64,000 nt of DNA from Voacanga thouarsii (Eukaryota > Streptophyta > Magnoliopsida > Gentianales > Apocynaceae): NCBI GenBank assembly GCA_026120185.1, contig JANUWF010001659.1, forward strand, positions 5,084,001 through 5,148,000, given 5' to 3'. Position 1 is the first letter of the stretch; each line of letters opens with the position of its first letter. Positions 36,501-48,804 of the stretch are shown one piece after another. A program made the position numbers and the translations under genes. Below the pieces are notes generated by a model. It did not search any database. It worked only from the letters and a program-made list of their open reading frames with translations, and was not told where the DNA came from.

Positions 36501-37026
36501 GAATATCTATGGTGTTTTTTCTTGGAACCTCTACCTATTTTTTCTTATTTCTTTCGGCCATCCTTATCCCACAAGAGCTGGTTTTTTTAAAATTATATGC
36601 TAGGGAAGTATCTCAGAGTTTTTATAATAAAAAATGGATTAAAGAATCAAGAGTAGTTTAAATTTCAAAAATGTTAAGACAAGGCTAGCAAAATTAATGG
36701 GGACAAGAATTCTTCTAGAATTCTTTTTAGAATAAGACCACATGGTTAAAACATTACCGTTGTGTCTTCCTTAAGACAACATTCCTATCTTTTATTTTCT
36801 CAACAAAATATTCTTCTTATCTAAACATCACGCCATCTTCCTATTTTCACCTCAAGCAAAATTACCTTTTTGCCCTTTCTACCCAACAAGCACAAGTAAA
36901 TCATTTAACCTATAAACCACAATTCTAAGGCATGCAAAATTATTCAAATGGTATATTTTATGCATGATGACATGATATGCATCACACCCCCCTTACTCTA
37001 GGGTAGGCTTTAGGTGGGGTTTCACA
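33548..37026 (-). repeat. 5' (right) LTR of element A, second part
   Basis: It continues the LTR of element A after the element B insertion and aligns with about 3195-6652 of the left LTR, with visible divergence (small indels, transitions). It ends in TTTCACA at 37026. ORFs in it are not shared with the left LTR. Confidence 0.9.
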
Positions 37027-37806
37027 GTTGTTCTTTTTATGTCCCATTTACAGTTCCACTCACTACCCATCTCTTGACAAACTTTTTGGCTCTTAGCTTG
37101 TGTGCTTGGATGGCTTGAAAATCCTCCAAAAACTTCTTGAATGTTGAATGTTATCATAGAGATTTGAAGTAAGTCTTGACTTTCCATTCCCCTTCTTTAG
37201 ATGTGCCTTGTTGCATGGACAGATTTCTATCAATAGTGTTGTACGAAAGAGAGAAACATAAAATAGCATTGTGCTATCAGAAAAATCATGCTAGATTGCC
37301 CTTTTGAACTACTCACCAATAGTCCCTACAAGGGCAAACTCCATTCTCAAAGTGATGATAGTGATTTATATCCCTTACGATGATTAAACATTCTGTAATA
37401 TTAGATATTAGTTTCACAACAATGTGGCAATCACTACCGACACATTGATTCTTAGTAATCCTAATTGGAGTCCCTACTTTGGCATTCATATTAGCAAACA
37501 CGATAGAAAACCAAGGCTACAAAAGAACAAGAGGTCAAATTTCCTTTTCTCTTGGCAAATAAAGGACAAACTGTACTTATAAGATGGTTTGCTAAGGAGA
37601 TATCCCTAAAAAGATACACCAGATTACTAGTTCTCAACCTTGCATAAATAATTATATAATCATGCTATAGATGTGAATAATTTGAAGTACAAAATGAAAT
37701 TATAGGAAAGGTAAAATTATAAAATGCCACTTAAGGACATAAGGTAGGAAACAAAAATTGACCCACAAAAGGTTTAAATAGCAATTACAAAAAAGGATCT
37801 AAATCA
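37027..37806. other. continuation of element C LTR, then unassigned sequence
   Basis: The first bases (gttgt) pair with 2518-2522 as the element A TSD, so the start belongs to the LTR of element C. I could not find the C LTR end. The right part may be the 3' flank of the CACTA remnant. No supported gene; the short ORFs at 36993-37501 show no domain. Confidence 0.4.
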
Positions 37807-38525
37807 CTATTCCTCCTCCTTATTGATATCTTTGTCAATATATCCCTCGTCTATATCTTCGTTAATGACTTCGAGAAAAGAATCTTCATTTGTTTTCTTA
37901 TTTCTTTCAATGAATTCAGAATCAACGACTTCTACAGCAATATCATTCCTATTTAATAGTTCTTCTCTATCATTATCAATCTGGACAGGCCTATGACCTC
38001 TATCAATTTTAATGTCTTGATCCATGTTAGAATCCAACTTAAATATTTCAGGATTTTTTCGTATCTTGTATTTTTGGAACATCATACAAATACCTGTGAT
38101 GAAACTTTTGTATCATTTTCCAGTCTCTCCCTAAGTTGATATCATCCAAGAAGAAAACCTACTTTGCTAGAATTGCCCAAGTAAAAAGGTCATTCTTATA
38201 CCAAAATCTGTTAACCATGGTGCTAGTTATGTAGCCATCTATTTGTACTCATTTTGTACTACTAAGGTCAAACCATTGACACCTAAACTTAACAACCTTA
38301 CTATCTTTAATATAATCTAATTGAATAACATCTGTCAAAAAACCATAAAAGGCAATGTCATCCTCTTTGTTGTTCTTTTCAACACCTATACCACAGTTTT
38401 GACTTTTCAAATGGAATCCATGCTCCTTAGTATGGAACTTAACCCAATTAACGATGCAACAAGTGTACTTTTTAATACATGAATCCAGACCACAAGCTAA
38501 TGTAAACAACTCATCATACACTTCT
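37807..38525 (-). pseudogene. CACTA (En/Spm) transposase remnant, DUF4216-type region
   Basis: The minus strand encodes the conserved C-terminal domain of plant CACTA transposases. VKFHTKEHGFHLKSQNCGIG and FYGFLTDVIQLDYIKDSKVV (38249-38521) are followed by KFRCQWFDLSS, then MVNRFWYKNDLFTWAILAK, VFFLDDINLGRDWKMIQKFH and HRYLYDVPKIQDT up to about 38060. The acidic C-terminal tail is at 37807-38085. Two in-frame stops (near 38246 and 38160) and a frame change near 38080 break it. No terminal inverted repeat is visible on this side. The upstream part of the same gene is at 38860-39340. Confidence 0.8.
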
Positions 38526-39340
38526 TGCGAACCTTGAGTTCACATTAAGGTAATCTACAATTTTAAAAGAATGTAACAACATAAAAGTTAGTAAAATAAT
38601 TTTATTTTTTAGTCACTATTTCTAAATTAATATTGTCTTGTTAATATTTACTTACATCTCTTTTGAACCACATGGGAAATTATTCTTTTTGCCTTTCTTA
38701 AATGGAAAATGCACTTTGTAACTCAAGCTCCATCTTATGTTTCCTGCAATGAAATATGAAACTAATTAAACTCTCAAAATTAAATAACTTTAATTTCAAA
38801 AAAGTTAAAGACTTATTGTAAGTATGGTTCAACTTCATCACAATTATTCAAATATAGCACTGAATATTTTTATACTCCTGTTCTGATAAGTTCTCATATC
38901 TTAAAGCACACAAAGGACAAATTCTTGTTTAAAAAATAGATAATTTTCGATCATTGTCCTTCCCTCCATCATAGTTTCTCTCTTTTCGATTAAATTTAGT
39001 CTCAAATCCAGAATGATTCATAGAATAAAATGCTAAACATTCATTATAAATATATGATTCTGTAATACAACCTTTCGGGTGCGCTTTATTTCACACATAT
39101 GCTTTAAACTTAGCTAAGAACCTTCAATCAAACAAATGTAACATGATCACACTCTTTAAATGTATTTTTTTTTCAAACATAAAAATTAATTTAATACTAA
39201 ATACTCCATCTTTCTATTAGATACATCCATCGGTAATGTATAGGCCTTCGAAGCATGGCTTCACGTGGCAAGTGTATAACTACATGCAACATAACATCAA
39301 AAAAAGTAGGATGGAATATTTTCTCAAGCTTGCATAGAAC
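38526..39340 (-). pseudogene. CACTA transposase remnant, DUF4218-type region cut by a copia LTR
   Basis: Minus-strand translation gives the conserved DUF4218 segments: VLCKLEKIFHPTFFDVMLHV and VIHLPREAMLRRPIHYRWMY (about 39235-39340). Near 38930-39110 follow FLAKFKAYV, NKAHPKGCITESYIYNECLA and FETKFNRKERNYDGGKDNDR. A stop replaces the Arg codon in the usual YVRNKA motif. The reading is cut exactly at 39340, where the copia LTR begins, so the copia inserted into this coding sequence. The part between about 38560 and 38860 is low-scoring and may contain an intron. A dead transposase, older than the copia insertion. Confidence 0.8.
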
Positions 39341-41004
39341 TGTTAGTGCTGTACCCTAGAGGCAATCATTTGCACCTTGTATATTGCATAATAATTAATC
39401 AAAGAGGTATTCTTTATCTTTCAATTTGATTGTTATATCTTAATATGCGTATAAACTGTTTGATAAAGTTCATAATACAACACAGTGTTAAGGAAATCAT
39501 GATATGAGATTCCTACTACACTATGTAGTATTTGTGATTGAATAATCCCTAGTCATAGTATTAATGAGATAGGACATTATTAATACGTCAAGACTAGCAC
39601 ATGTTATATCTGTTAATTGGATAAAGTGGTAGTTCTCATAACCGTGAGTATTGTGATGCTCAGGATTAATATATGGAAGCTTGTTATATGAACAAGTTCA
39701 TTATATGATCTAGCTATGAGATAATCACTTAGATAAGCTATTGAGTGTCAGTGATAGAATCTCATTATAGCAACTGTGCAAGTATCATAAGACTTAATAT
39801 CTCCAAGGTACTTTGTTTGCTGAGCATTGTACTTTAATTCCAATCCCTAGAGGCAGATTGAGAGCTGCCTATAGGATGGATATTGGATACAATATAAGGT
39901 AAATGAAAGTGGTTGAGAGGGTCAATAAAGAATTCATTGCTCTTAATAGTAGGAGAGTATATCTCAGGGTCGCTTGTAGAAATCATTACTCATGAAGTCC
40001 TTGGCCAAGGCGGCTATGTGTTGGAAATTGTTCCAAATTTGATACACATATCGAGTAATGGATTTTATGAACATGTACTAAAATATTTAGGCCAGATTTA
40101 ATAATATTTTAGATGGAGTTGGCACTAATTCTATGCTCTAGACCGAATGAGATATAGTATGGTGAAAGGAGTTTATTGCACTGGTTATTTGCTATCGAAA
40201 GGTTCACGTCGAGCCATTTGACTTTCTGGATTTTTGGGTAATCATGAATCATTGCTAGATATCGCTCTTGATCTATTAAATATGAATTTATTAATTAGAG
40301 AATTAATAAATTAATCCTATATTTTATTGAGGGTTATTAATTCTAAATATGTTAAAATTAATTCATATTATGCTGCCAACAAGACCAGGAAACCTAATGG
40401 GTCACACACAATAAAGGTTTGAATGCTTAATATATATTATTTCATAATATTATGGGGTTAATTTAGAGAAGAAAGTATATTTATAAGTGAATTATAAGTT
40501 TGTTATAATTCAAAGCACTTGGTTGCAATTATATAAACTTCAAGGGCCCAGTTGTAGAGATTGGATCATGGAGGACATAATTATAATTAACACAAATTCT
40601 AAAACTATAAATAAGGAATTTCGTTCGTTCTGTTAGGGGTTGTTGAACGATCAAAACACAGATGTTTTCAAACCTTCTTCTCCATCCCTATTCTTCACCA
40701 ATTAAACCTAGCCACTCATCTTCTACTAGCACAGTTTTGAGTGGGCTTTGTGAGGAATTCAACCTTGTGTGGATTACTGATAGAGACAATCCTACTCTTC
40801 GATTGTAGTAGCACTTGGTGGATGATCAAAAGTAGAGGAACAGGTTCCTTGGTTGGCACAAGAATTTTTTTTTCTGCTATAGAAGGTAATTTCTGTTTCC
40901 TTCCTTTATTTCCATTTTAATAGCAAATACGTGATCCTTGGGCATGGATTTCTTGGCTATTTCTTCTACATTCTATTTTTGGTAAGCATGATAAAATCCC
41001 AACA
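39341..41004 (+). repeat. copia-type LTR, plus orientation (5' LTR of a copia element)
   Basis: 1.66 kb, TGTTAGTGCTG to ATCCCAACA, followed by a PBS at 41006. Its first ~880 bp align with the 3' LTR at 63118-64000 and, inverted, with the solo LTR at 41686-43438. A length of about 1.7 kb fits Angela-like copia elements (inference). The ORF at 39913 is not a gene. Confidence 0.85.
40606..40616 (+). promoter_or_regulatory. candidate TATA box of the copia LTR
   Basis: TATAAATAAGG lies about 400 bp before the LTR end, a normal place for the U3/R boundary. Confidence 0.45.
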
Positions 41005-41005
41005 G

Positions 41006-41018
41006 TGGTATCCGAGAC
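41006..41018 (+). promoter_or_regulatory. primer-binding site of the copia LTR at 39341-41004
   Basis: TGGTATCCGAGAC, one base after the LTR end, matches the initiator-Met PBS with two changes. It shows that this LTR is a 5' LTR, not a solo LTR. Confidence 0.7.
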
Positions 41019-41680
41019 TTCATGTTTGTATTTTACTGGGTCTTTAATCGCTTTGAAAGCATTTCTGAGAATGTAACTGTATGATCCTGGTGATTGTAGG
41101 CCTACTACTTTGTATGGCGTGTCTAGATTTTCTGGTTTAAAGACATTACCCTCAAGAACAAATGCCTAAAATGGAAATTGTCACTTCCCAAGGTGAAGAA
41201 GAAGTTGCGGAATGAACTGACAAAGAGATACAAGAAGAAAAGGAAAAAGAGAAAGACATAGACAAGGCATGGGAAAGTCAGAAAGAATGGGGAAAGGAGG
41301 CTGAAGTTTTACAACTGCTGCACCTATAGGTACAAAGGAAGCCCCCAAGAAAACTTCAATAGGAAGCTTCTCTTGAAAGCGCCAGAAACATGTACTAGTC
41401 AAACGCAAATCCAGTAGGCTGGCTAGAAAATAAAAAATCTCTAGCGCATCTACTTAGCTTGACACAGTAGAAATTCAAGAAAACATGTCTATCACCACGA
41501 ACAAGCATGGTGTTAAGACAGTGAAAAAGATCGGCCGATCATCCTATGAAAATTACTGGCTGATAGATGACAATCCCCTACTGACATTTTACCTAAACAC
41601 TTTTTTTTTTTTTTTTTTTTTTTTTGCCATTCTTAGTATGCTCTTAACTATTTTATCTCCAAAGCCTCTACTGCAAGGAC
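41019..41680 (+). other. retroelement internal remnant with Lys/Glu-rich stretch and poly-T
   Basis: The first part is the copia leader. Around 41160-41570 the plus strand reads as Glu/Lys-rich peptide and then TNKHGVKTVKKIGRSSYENY with interruptions, resembling the charged region late in Sirevirus/Tat polyproteins. The assignment is weak. A homopolymer of 25 T lies at 41601-41625. Confidence 0.3.
41601..41625. repeat. poly(T) homopolymer, 25 bases
   Basis: Uninterrupted T run on the plus strand. No retroposon 3' end could be attached to it. Confidence 0.9.
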
Positions 41681-43443
41681 AAATTTGTTGGGTATCTCTT
41701 ATCATATCATATATGGCGCAGTAGAAAAATAAAACGAGATACCATCCCAGGATTTGCATACGTGTCGAAAATAAGACATATAGATAGCAAAGGTAATAGC
41801 TTTACCTTTCTTTGAGGGTCTGAAAAATAAAAATTTTCTTCTTCAAGTTTGAGGCACGATCCAGCAATCCTCTTGAACAAACACCACGAGAGTTGAATGT
41901 CCAACCATTATAATCACAGTGTGTGATTATTTCTAATAGAAATCCACACGAGGATCACAATCAAGCCCCAAGATTTTCTATGCTAGCAGAAAACCGAAGT
42001 GGCGGCTAGGGTTCTTCTTGTTTTTCAAAAAAAATGAGAGAGAGGGAAGAGAAAGAATATCGTGTGTGCCCTAGGGTTTGGAGTTTTTCGTGTGTATTGC
42101 TCACCCTGAGGAACCGTGCATATATCCTATATAATGCATGAAAAAATCCTAATGAAATCCTCCATCTAAGAATTCTAAAATAGTTAGAGTTCCCTAATTG
42201 TAATTGGAAACCTCAAGTTCTCAGAATTACAATTTGGACCATAAATTATAACTAATTATAATTTGGCCATAACAACTTCTCTTTGTTGCAATTAACCCCA
42301 CTATGTTATCAAATAACATATTGAGTATATAATCCTCTATTGTGTGTGACCTATTAGGTTTCCCAGTCAATTGGTAGCAAATATAAATCAATCCAAATGT
42401 CTTTGAGATTAATAATCCATAATTAATTAGAATTAATCATATTAATTCCAATCAGGATTGGTTTATTAATTCATCAATTAATAAACCCATATTCCCAAAT
42501 TATGAGCGGTATCTATTAACACATCATAACCACCCAAGAGTCCAAGAAGTCATGTGGCTTGACATGAATCCTTCAATAACAAACTGCGGTGCAATTAACT
42601 CCTTTTACCATATAATATCTCATTCAGTTTGGAGTACGAAATTAGTATCAACACCCTCCAAAATATATATTAATTCTGGCATGAATATAATAGTACTTGT
42701 ACCAGGAACCCACTACTCTAGATGTGTATCAATTGGAACTGTTTCCAATATACAGTTACCTTGGCCAAGGACTTCTTGAGTAGTAATTTCTACAAGTGGC
42801 CGTGAGATATTCGCCCCTACTATTAGGAGTGGTGAATCCTTTATTGACCCTCTCAACTACTTTAGTTTACCTCACAATGTACCCAATATTCATCCCATAG
42901 GCGGCCTTCGATCTAGCTCCAGAGATTGGAATTAAAGCACAATGCTCAGCAAACAAAGTACCTTGGAGATCTCAAGTCTAAGGATACTTGCACGTTTGCT
43001 ATATTGAGATTATATCACTAGCACTGAATAGTTATCCATGTGATTATTTCATAGTTAGGTCATCCAATGTACTTGTTCCATTAATAACCATCCATGTGTT
43101 AACTTTGATTATCTCAGTACTTACGGATATAAGAACCACTGCCTGATCAAATTAGGAAGTCTAACACATGCTAGTTTTAATGCATTAATGATGTCCTGTC
43201 TCATTAATACTACGACTAGGGACTATTTAAGTACTAACACTATATAGTGTAGTAGGAATCTCATATCATGATCTCTATCATGATTTCCTTAATACAGTTT
43301 TGCACTAGTGTCTTTATCTAACAATTATATTACATAAAAATAAACAAAAAAAACTATAAGATAAATAATGCATTTTATTAAAACAAATTGTGTCATATAC
43401 AACGTACAAGTGATTGCCTCTAGGGCATAACACTAACAAAATT
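41681..43443 (-). mobile_element. solo copia LTR, minus orientation, with TSD aaatt
   Basis: The LTR body is 41686-43438 (1.75 kb; on the minus strand TGTTAGTG...ACCCAACA). Identical aaatt at 41681-41685 and 43439-43443 flank it, and neither a PBS nor a polypurine tract adjoins it, so it is a solo LTR left by intra-element recombination. It is of the same family as 39341-41004 and 63118-64000 but clearly diverged from both. Confidence 0.88.
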
Positions 43444-44385
43444 ACCTGCTATTATCTCCTTTAACTGGCATCTCTCTATCCTGTTATCTCTTTTTAACTT
43501 ATGTCAAATGGGGAGAAATATAATTAAATATAATTGTGGAGACTATGGTGTGGATTATGAATAGTGCGGATTGTGAATTGTGAATAAGTTGTGGTTATAG
43601 ACTATTTAAGTAAATATATGGATGTGAATTATGAATTTGTGGAATGCAAAATTGATTGTTAGAAACCGCTTGATGTGACATTGTGGACTGAGTTTGAGAA
43701 AATTTTATTGTGGTTATGAGTTGTTGTTGGATGATTTCTCTCTATGTTTTAACCATGGTTGTGATGTACATTTTTGCTAAATATTTGGATTATTATGAAA
43801 TATGTGTTGTTTCTTTTTGATTGCACAGTAAAGTCCATGTGTTGATTTTCCTTGAGAAAAATAAGTTTGGTTAATTCCAAGAAAATCATTGATCTTTACT
43901 CTTGGGAATTTTTTTTTTTACCCCGCACATACACATGGGGAGTTTTGGACTCGCATTTTTTGAATCCAAAATACCAGTCCAAAAATGGCTTTTTAAAAGG
44001 CATCTTTCTATCTTCTGTTCATACATGAGCATACATATGGGGATTATTACATCTTATGATTTATGATGTACACTCCTTTATGTACATAACTGTACATCTT
44101 TTTTGTGACCTTCTTGCAACTATTTCCCTACAAAATAGTCCTTTTATAGAGGAAGGAGGACGTGGAGGTTGGTTGGGCCACAGGCTCATTGAGCCTTGTT
44201 TCTAAAACTATGCTTAAAATTTTCTTATTTTTATCTCATAAGTATTCTTTGAGCCCTATGATGAGAGAATGTGCTTCAGTAAAAAATATTCTTATTTCTC
44301 TCAGTCTAACATGTTCGTGCAGTATATATTGTTATTTTAATGTCACAATCCCATCAAGTTTGTAATCACTCAAAAAAGGGTAGAT
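43444..44385 (+). other. 3' internal remnant ending in a polypurine tract (Sirevirus-like)
   Basis: No coding domain is visible. The segment ends in aaaaaagggtagat (44372-44385) directly before a TGTTAGCCC LTR start, so it is the 3' untranslated end of a plus-strand element, possibly continuous with 41160-41680 before the solo LTR inserted. Confidence 0.4.
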
Positions 44386-45690
44386 TGTTAGCCCTAAGGG
44401 TATTCTCCTGTGTTTTGACTTGTGACAAATATTGATGAGGACTAACTTTTGTGATCTATATATGATAGGATATGTATGACTTCAGTTCTTCTAAAGGCAT
44501 CCAAATGAGACTATTAAGCAACTCTTGAGAAATGGAATCCATGTTAAGAATAACTTCAACTTAAGAGCTTGCAAATTATGAAGTTTTTGTGAAAGAGCTA
44601 TAGACTAGGAATCGTTGTTAAGGTATTACTTGTAAATTCTTATGTCTATTTACCTTATGTTCAATTTACTTTTACCTTAAGGCACACAAATAGAATGATT
44701 TCAAAGAGTAGGTCGTTAGATGTTTAGATGGACCTTTGTATCCAAAACTCTATCCAATTATATGTAGCATTTTTCAATATATTTCTGCTTCAAAAAGTGC
44801 CATTTTCGACACACATTTTGGATGGACATCCTAACACTTTGTGAATTGAAAATCCTAGACATCCTGATAGAAAGTTACTAGGTATTTAGACTTCGGGTTT
44901 GGCTCCTATAAAAGCCTTTGGAACTTGATTCTGAAGTAGATTTTTGTACTATCTTTCTCAAAACCACTCTTACACTTTAGAATACAAAAATCTCCCATTT
45001 TATTGGTGCTTCAAAGTGAAATAACATTGTTCCAAAGGTAAAGGGTATTGGTACTTATCTGTTCACATTCTGCTCAATCTATGAGCTACTATGCAATCTT
45101 TCTTTCAGTCTCACTTGTATCAATGTTAAGAAGGTAAAACCCAGTTGGAGTGAGCCTTGATTTTTGTGATTAAAGAGGTTAGATGGAAAACCAAGTGTGG
45201 GGATCCTCTTATGTAAGATTGGTGTCACCTACCACTATTAATTTGAGAAAAGGGTTTTAGTGAGTGGTGTTGAAATTTTTAAATGATAATATAAGCTAGT
45301 GGATGTAGATCATTTAAGGATCGAACCACTATAAATCCTTGAGTCTTTTCGTGTGCTATTTGTCTAAATATCTTCACTGCAATTTCACTGTCTTCTAACC
45401 TTAAATATTGTATATTTTTTGCTAAAATTGGTGGCTTATTTATGAGCTTTGCGTTTTGATTTTAACTTGTCCTTAACATCTGTACTAACCATCTTTATTT
45501 CATAACATTCTCTTATCATTTTGTGTTGATTTAAAAGACCCTTGCCCGCACTTTTGAAGTCACAAAGTACTTTTGAAGCTGGAAAGCATTGTTGTTATTC
45601 AGATCGAATTTTATAAGGGACCAAAATTTTTAATTTGCGTTTGTTTGCCAAAACCTTATTCACCCCCGATGGTTTTTCAGTTAGCATTCA
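44386..45690 (+). repeat. Sirevirus-like LTR (plus orientation)
   Basis: It starts TGTTAGCCCTAAGGGTATTC and contains TTGTGACAAATATTGATGAGG, like Sirevirus LTR starts. It has a TATA box at 44907-44914 (TATAAAAG) and a late CTTATTCACCCCC segment typical of this group. The right edge was not found exactly. Confidence 0.5.
44907..44914 (+). promoter_or_regulatory. candidate TATA box of the Sirevirus-like LTR
   Basis: TATAAAAG in the context ggctccTATAAAAGccttt, about 520 bp into the LTR. Confidence 0.45.
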
Positions 45691-45719
45691 TAGTTAGGAT
45701 CTTTTCCTCACAAAAAGTC

Positions 45720-46640
45720 ACAACTTATCACTTATTTTTTAGAATTTGTATTCATCTTATCCACCTTTCTTATAAGTGCCTTCAATTTTGCCTCTATTAA
45801 AGCCATCGCATCTATATTGTGCATTCTTTGTATTTTAGCTCTTGGCCTTTGCATACCCCAATAATGATCGTTAGAAGTAATATGTTCCATCAACTCAAAA
45901 ATGTTTTCTAGACTCTTTGAAGAAGCCGCACTTCTTGATAAAACATCAATCATTTGTTTAGAATAGAAATTAAACCTATTATAGGAAGTTAACATTTGTA
46001 GTCCAAGATCAAAACTATGTTGGGGATATTTCCTTATCATCTCCTTAAACTTCTTGCAAGAATCTTGAAACGTATCACCATCTAATTAAAAAAAAAAAAA
46101 TGAGAAGATGTCATTCCTTAATTTGACTACCCTAGCTAGAGGAAAGTATCTAGGTAAGGAATTTCTCAATTAATTGTTCCAATATTGTGATAGATCCAGT
46201 TGGTAAACCAAATTGAAATAACCTAAGCCTTATAGCCTCTTTCGATACACCATTAAGTTTAAGAATATCACAAATATTTAGAAGTGATGCCGATTGAGCA
46301 TTAGGGTCCTCATCTTGCAATCCATGAAATTAAATCATTTGAATGGAGTTAGACTTGATCTCAAAATTATTAGCATCAACTCGAGGCCTCACGATACTTA
46401 GATTGGTACTCAAAAAAGTGGGTCTACCATAGTCACCAATTATTCTCCTCTCATTACCATTACCATTACCATTACCTCCTTGATTAATCTCCATCATTTC
46501 ACCCATTTCACTTGAAATATCTAGTTTGTCAAAAACTTTTAAAGCACGTTGTTTTTGCTCCCTACACAATCTTCAAAAAGTCCTTTCTATTTCATTATCA
46601 AATTCAGCTAATTCTTTACCACAATCTTTTCTATGCATAC
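45720..46640 (-). pseudogene. Athila-type gag remnant (element G)
   Basis: Minus-strand pieces in order are: YGRPTFLSTNLSIVRPRVDA with NNFEIKSNSIQMI (46330-46569); LNGVSKEAIRLRLFQFGLPT (about 46190-46260); and RKYPQHSFDLGLQMLTSYNR, SKSLENIFELMEHITSNDHY and a Lys-rich end at 45732-46040. These are the conserved blocks of Athila-lineage gag (the VRP-x-V-x-ANNFE and DAIRLRLFPFSL types). Stops near 46160 and 46130 and a frame change at 46040 break it; a T-rich run (46086-46099 region) may be a slippage product. The zinc knuckle and pol are missing, cut at about 45700 by the Sirevirus-like LTR. Confidence 0.8.
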
Positions 46641-46954
46641 GCAAGAATAATTCCTACAAAATAAAGTAAAGAAAAACTCAACTACTAGCAATCCAAACTA
46701 AACTATTCTAATAAAAAAAAAGTATAATAATAAAATAGTGAACAAATAGATCAAAAAACTAAAACAAAAATTTATGACAAATATTCACACGAAACTAATA
46801 AGACAAAAGTGTAAAAGCAAAAATATCTAAAATTGAAGTACCTTAGAAAATAAATATACTAACTACCTAAGAAAATTAATAATAACATAAAAGATATTAA
46901 CAAACTAAACAAAGATTGAATTAATAATCTCAAGTGTTTCCAAGATATTAACAA

Positions 46955-46974
46955 CCGATCCCCTCAATGGTGCC
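46955..46974 (-). promoter_or_regulatory. primer-binding site of element G (Asp tRNA type)
   Basis: The minus strand reads TGGCACCATTGAGGGGATCG, close to the complement of plant tRNA-Asp 3' end (TGGCGCCGTTGCCGGGGATC) used by Athila/Tat elements. Confidence 0.7.
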
Positions 46975-46981
46975 AAAAACT

Positions 46982-48804
46982 TAATGTAAATGTTTGTGAA
47001 TATGCTAGTGTGCTATACAATTGTGTCTAAGGCTCAATCAACTTTTTATTTAAAATACCAATTTAACTCACATACACATATTTGGGCAAGTATACCCATC
47101 AGTTAGCATATAATTTTGTTGGTTAGTTTGAAAGAATCCCTAGGAACCATATCAACTACCCTTAATTCCACCCTTATTTCATTGTTCAATCGAATAAAAC
47201 CAGAGAAATAAATACAATAACTACTGGATATTCTAATTAACTACTAATGAGGACAACAAGAATATATCAACCTAGTTACAAGGTAAAATCTAGAAGATTT
47301 CAACAACAAGTTGGAAGTCAGAAAATAATATTAGCCATGTAATTATAGAAAATTCACCCAATAATGATCATGTATCAAACCCTAATAATGATCATTTATC
47401 AAACGTCTCTCAATCAATTAAACTCAAATTCAAGCATTGGCAAGGGTCCCTAATATTATGAAAATTGTTCTTTCTGAACTAATGAGTTCTTTATCCTTGA
47501 GCACAACCTATAGATATTTCTATCATATAAATCAAACGCAATGATGCATATAAGTCAAAGACACACAATTATCAATCCAAAAAGTCCAAAGCCCCTATCT
47601 CTAGGTAATATAATAACCCCATCTATCACAAACTTATCATCTATCGAATCCATTTTTCAGTTCATGAAGGGAAAATAAATCTATTAAATCAATATAAATA
47701 GGCTCTTATCTTATAAATCTATTTCTGAATTTCAATGAAAGAGAATAACCTAATTAATCAATTCAATCAATAAACCCAAGTGATAGATTACTCAAAGAGA
47801 ACTCAATAAATCCAATAATAATCTAATGTAAAACTAAATTAAGGTACAACCCTATAATCACAATTAGATCCAAGTAAAATAAGCATCACCAAATCTAAAT
47901 TACAAAGTGAAAGACATGAAAGACTCATAAACAAGTGCCCTTCTTCTACTTTGGATTCTTGTTGGTATACTCCTCTTGTCCACTAATCTAGCTTTGATAT
48001 TCTCTTCTAGCTCTTCTCGATGTCTCCAAAACGTTTTCAGACGTGTTTCTTATGTGCTCCATTTGGAAATGGCCAAGATAATATGTATTTATAGGTTCTG
48101 CTTAAAAAGGCCTAAAAATTACATAACGTGGGCTAATCTGCGATGTTGTACGATGTCGTAAATGGTGTTATGTACGGTGCCATGTATGCTATCCTTTACT
48201 TGATTTAGCTTCAAACGATGTCGCGGGACTTAACTTAGATATGTGCTATAATCATGCACGACAGCGTCAAAATTGAGGTGCATGGCACAATCGGCTCCCA
48301 AAAGTCTTGATATTTCAAAACTATGATAATGCATGATGCTGTAAAAGATGTTGGGCACAACACCATAGATTCCCAATTTCTTAACTGAGAAACTTAGGTG
48401 ATACACAACAATATACACGGTGACCTCACGATGCTATTGAGACTAGAACTCACAGGGAATAAAATAGATTTATGGATGGAATCAAATATGCAGTATTTAT
48501 AGACCAAAGTATTCAATTATTGGGGAAAAATCAATATATTTGCAATAGGCAAAGAAAAAAGAAATATTATTTGTCCAAAAAAAAGGGGGAAAAAAAGAAA
48601 TAATGTGTAGGTTTAGTAAAGCTCAGTTTTCAGTTTTTTTTTTTTTTCTCTTTGAAACCACTTCTAATTTAAAAATCATTGCAACATACATCGAACAAGG
48701 AGAAAATAGGGGATAAGTATCAATGTATACTAAATTCTAAAGAATTTAAAGCACAAATAATATGTAAAATATGCATATAATAGACAATTATCAACCCCCT
48801 ATCA
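46982..48804 (-). repeat. Athila-like LTR of element G
   Basis: 1.82 kb, taatgtaaatg (for TGATGT) to CCCCTATCA. The start adjoins the Asp PBS. The end resembles the LTR end at 57742. It contains a GC-richer block of degenerate cgatgtcg/gatgctgt units at about 48110-48440. The right edge is followed by a pyrimidine-rich stretch (48805-48826), purine-rich on the minus strand. Confidence 0.65.

Larger units (their letters stand above)
2523..37026 (-). mobile_element. Ty3/gypsy chromovirus-type element A (Tekay-like), hosting element B
   Basis: Two LTRs of about 4.13 and 4.15 kb (the right one split by element B) bracket an internal region at 6653-12031. The ends are TGTAACACC and TTTCACA on the plus strand, so the element itself reads TGTGAAA...GGTGTTACA. 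Five-base flanks are gttat (2518-2522) and gttgt (37027-37031), a TSD with one mismatch. The order PBS, extra ORF, gag, PR, RT, RNaseH, IN, chromodomain-like tail on the minus strand is that of a plant chromovirus. Tekay/Del assignment is inferred from the pol tail and long LTRs. Confidence 0.9.

Noticed and set aside
37313..37501. 62-codon minus-strand ORF with Cys residues near the CACTA remnant
   Set aside because: No recognisable domain and out of order with the transposase; probably chance.
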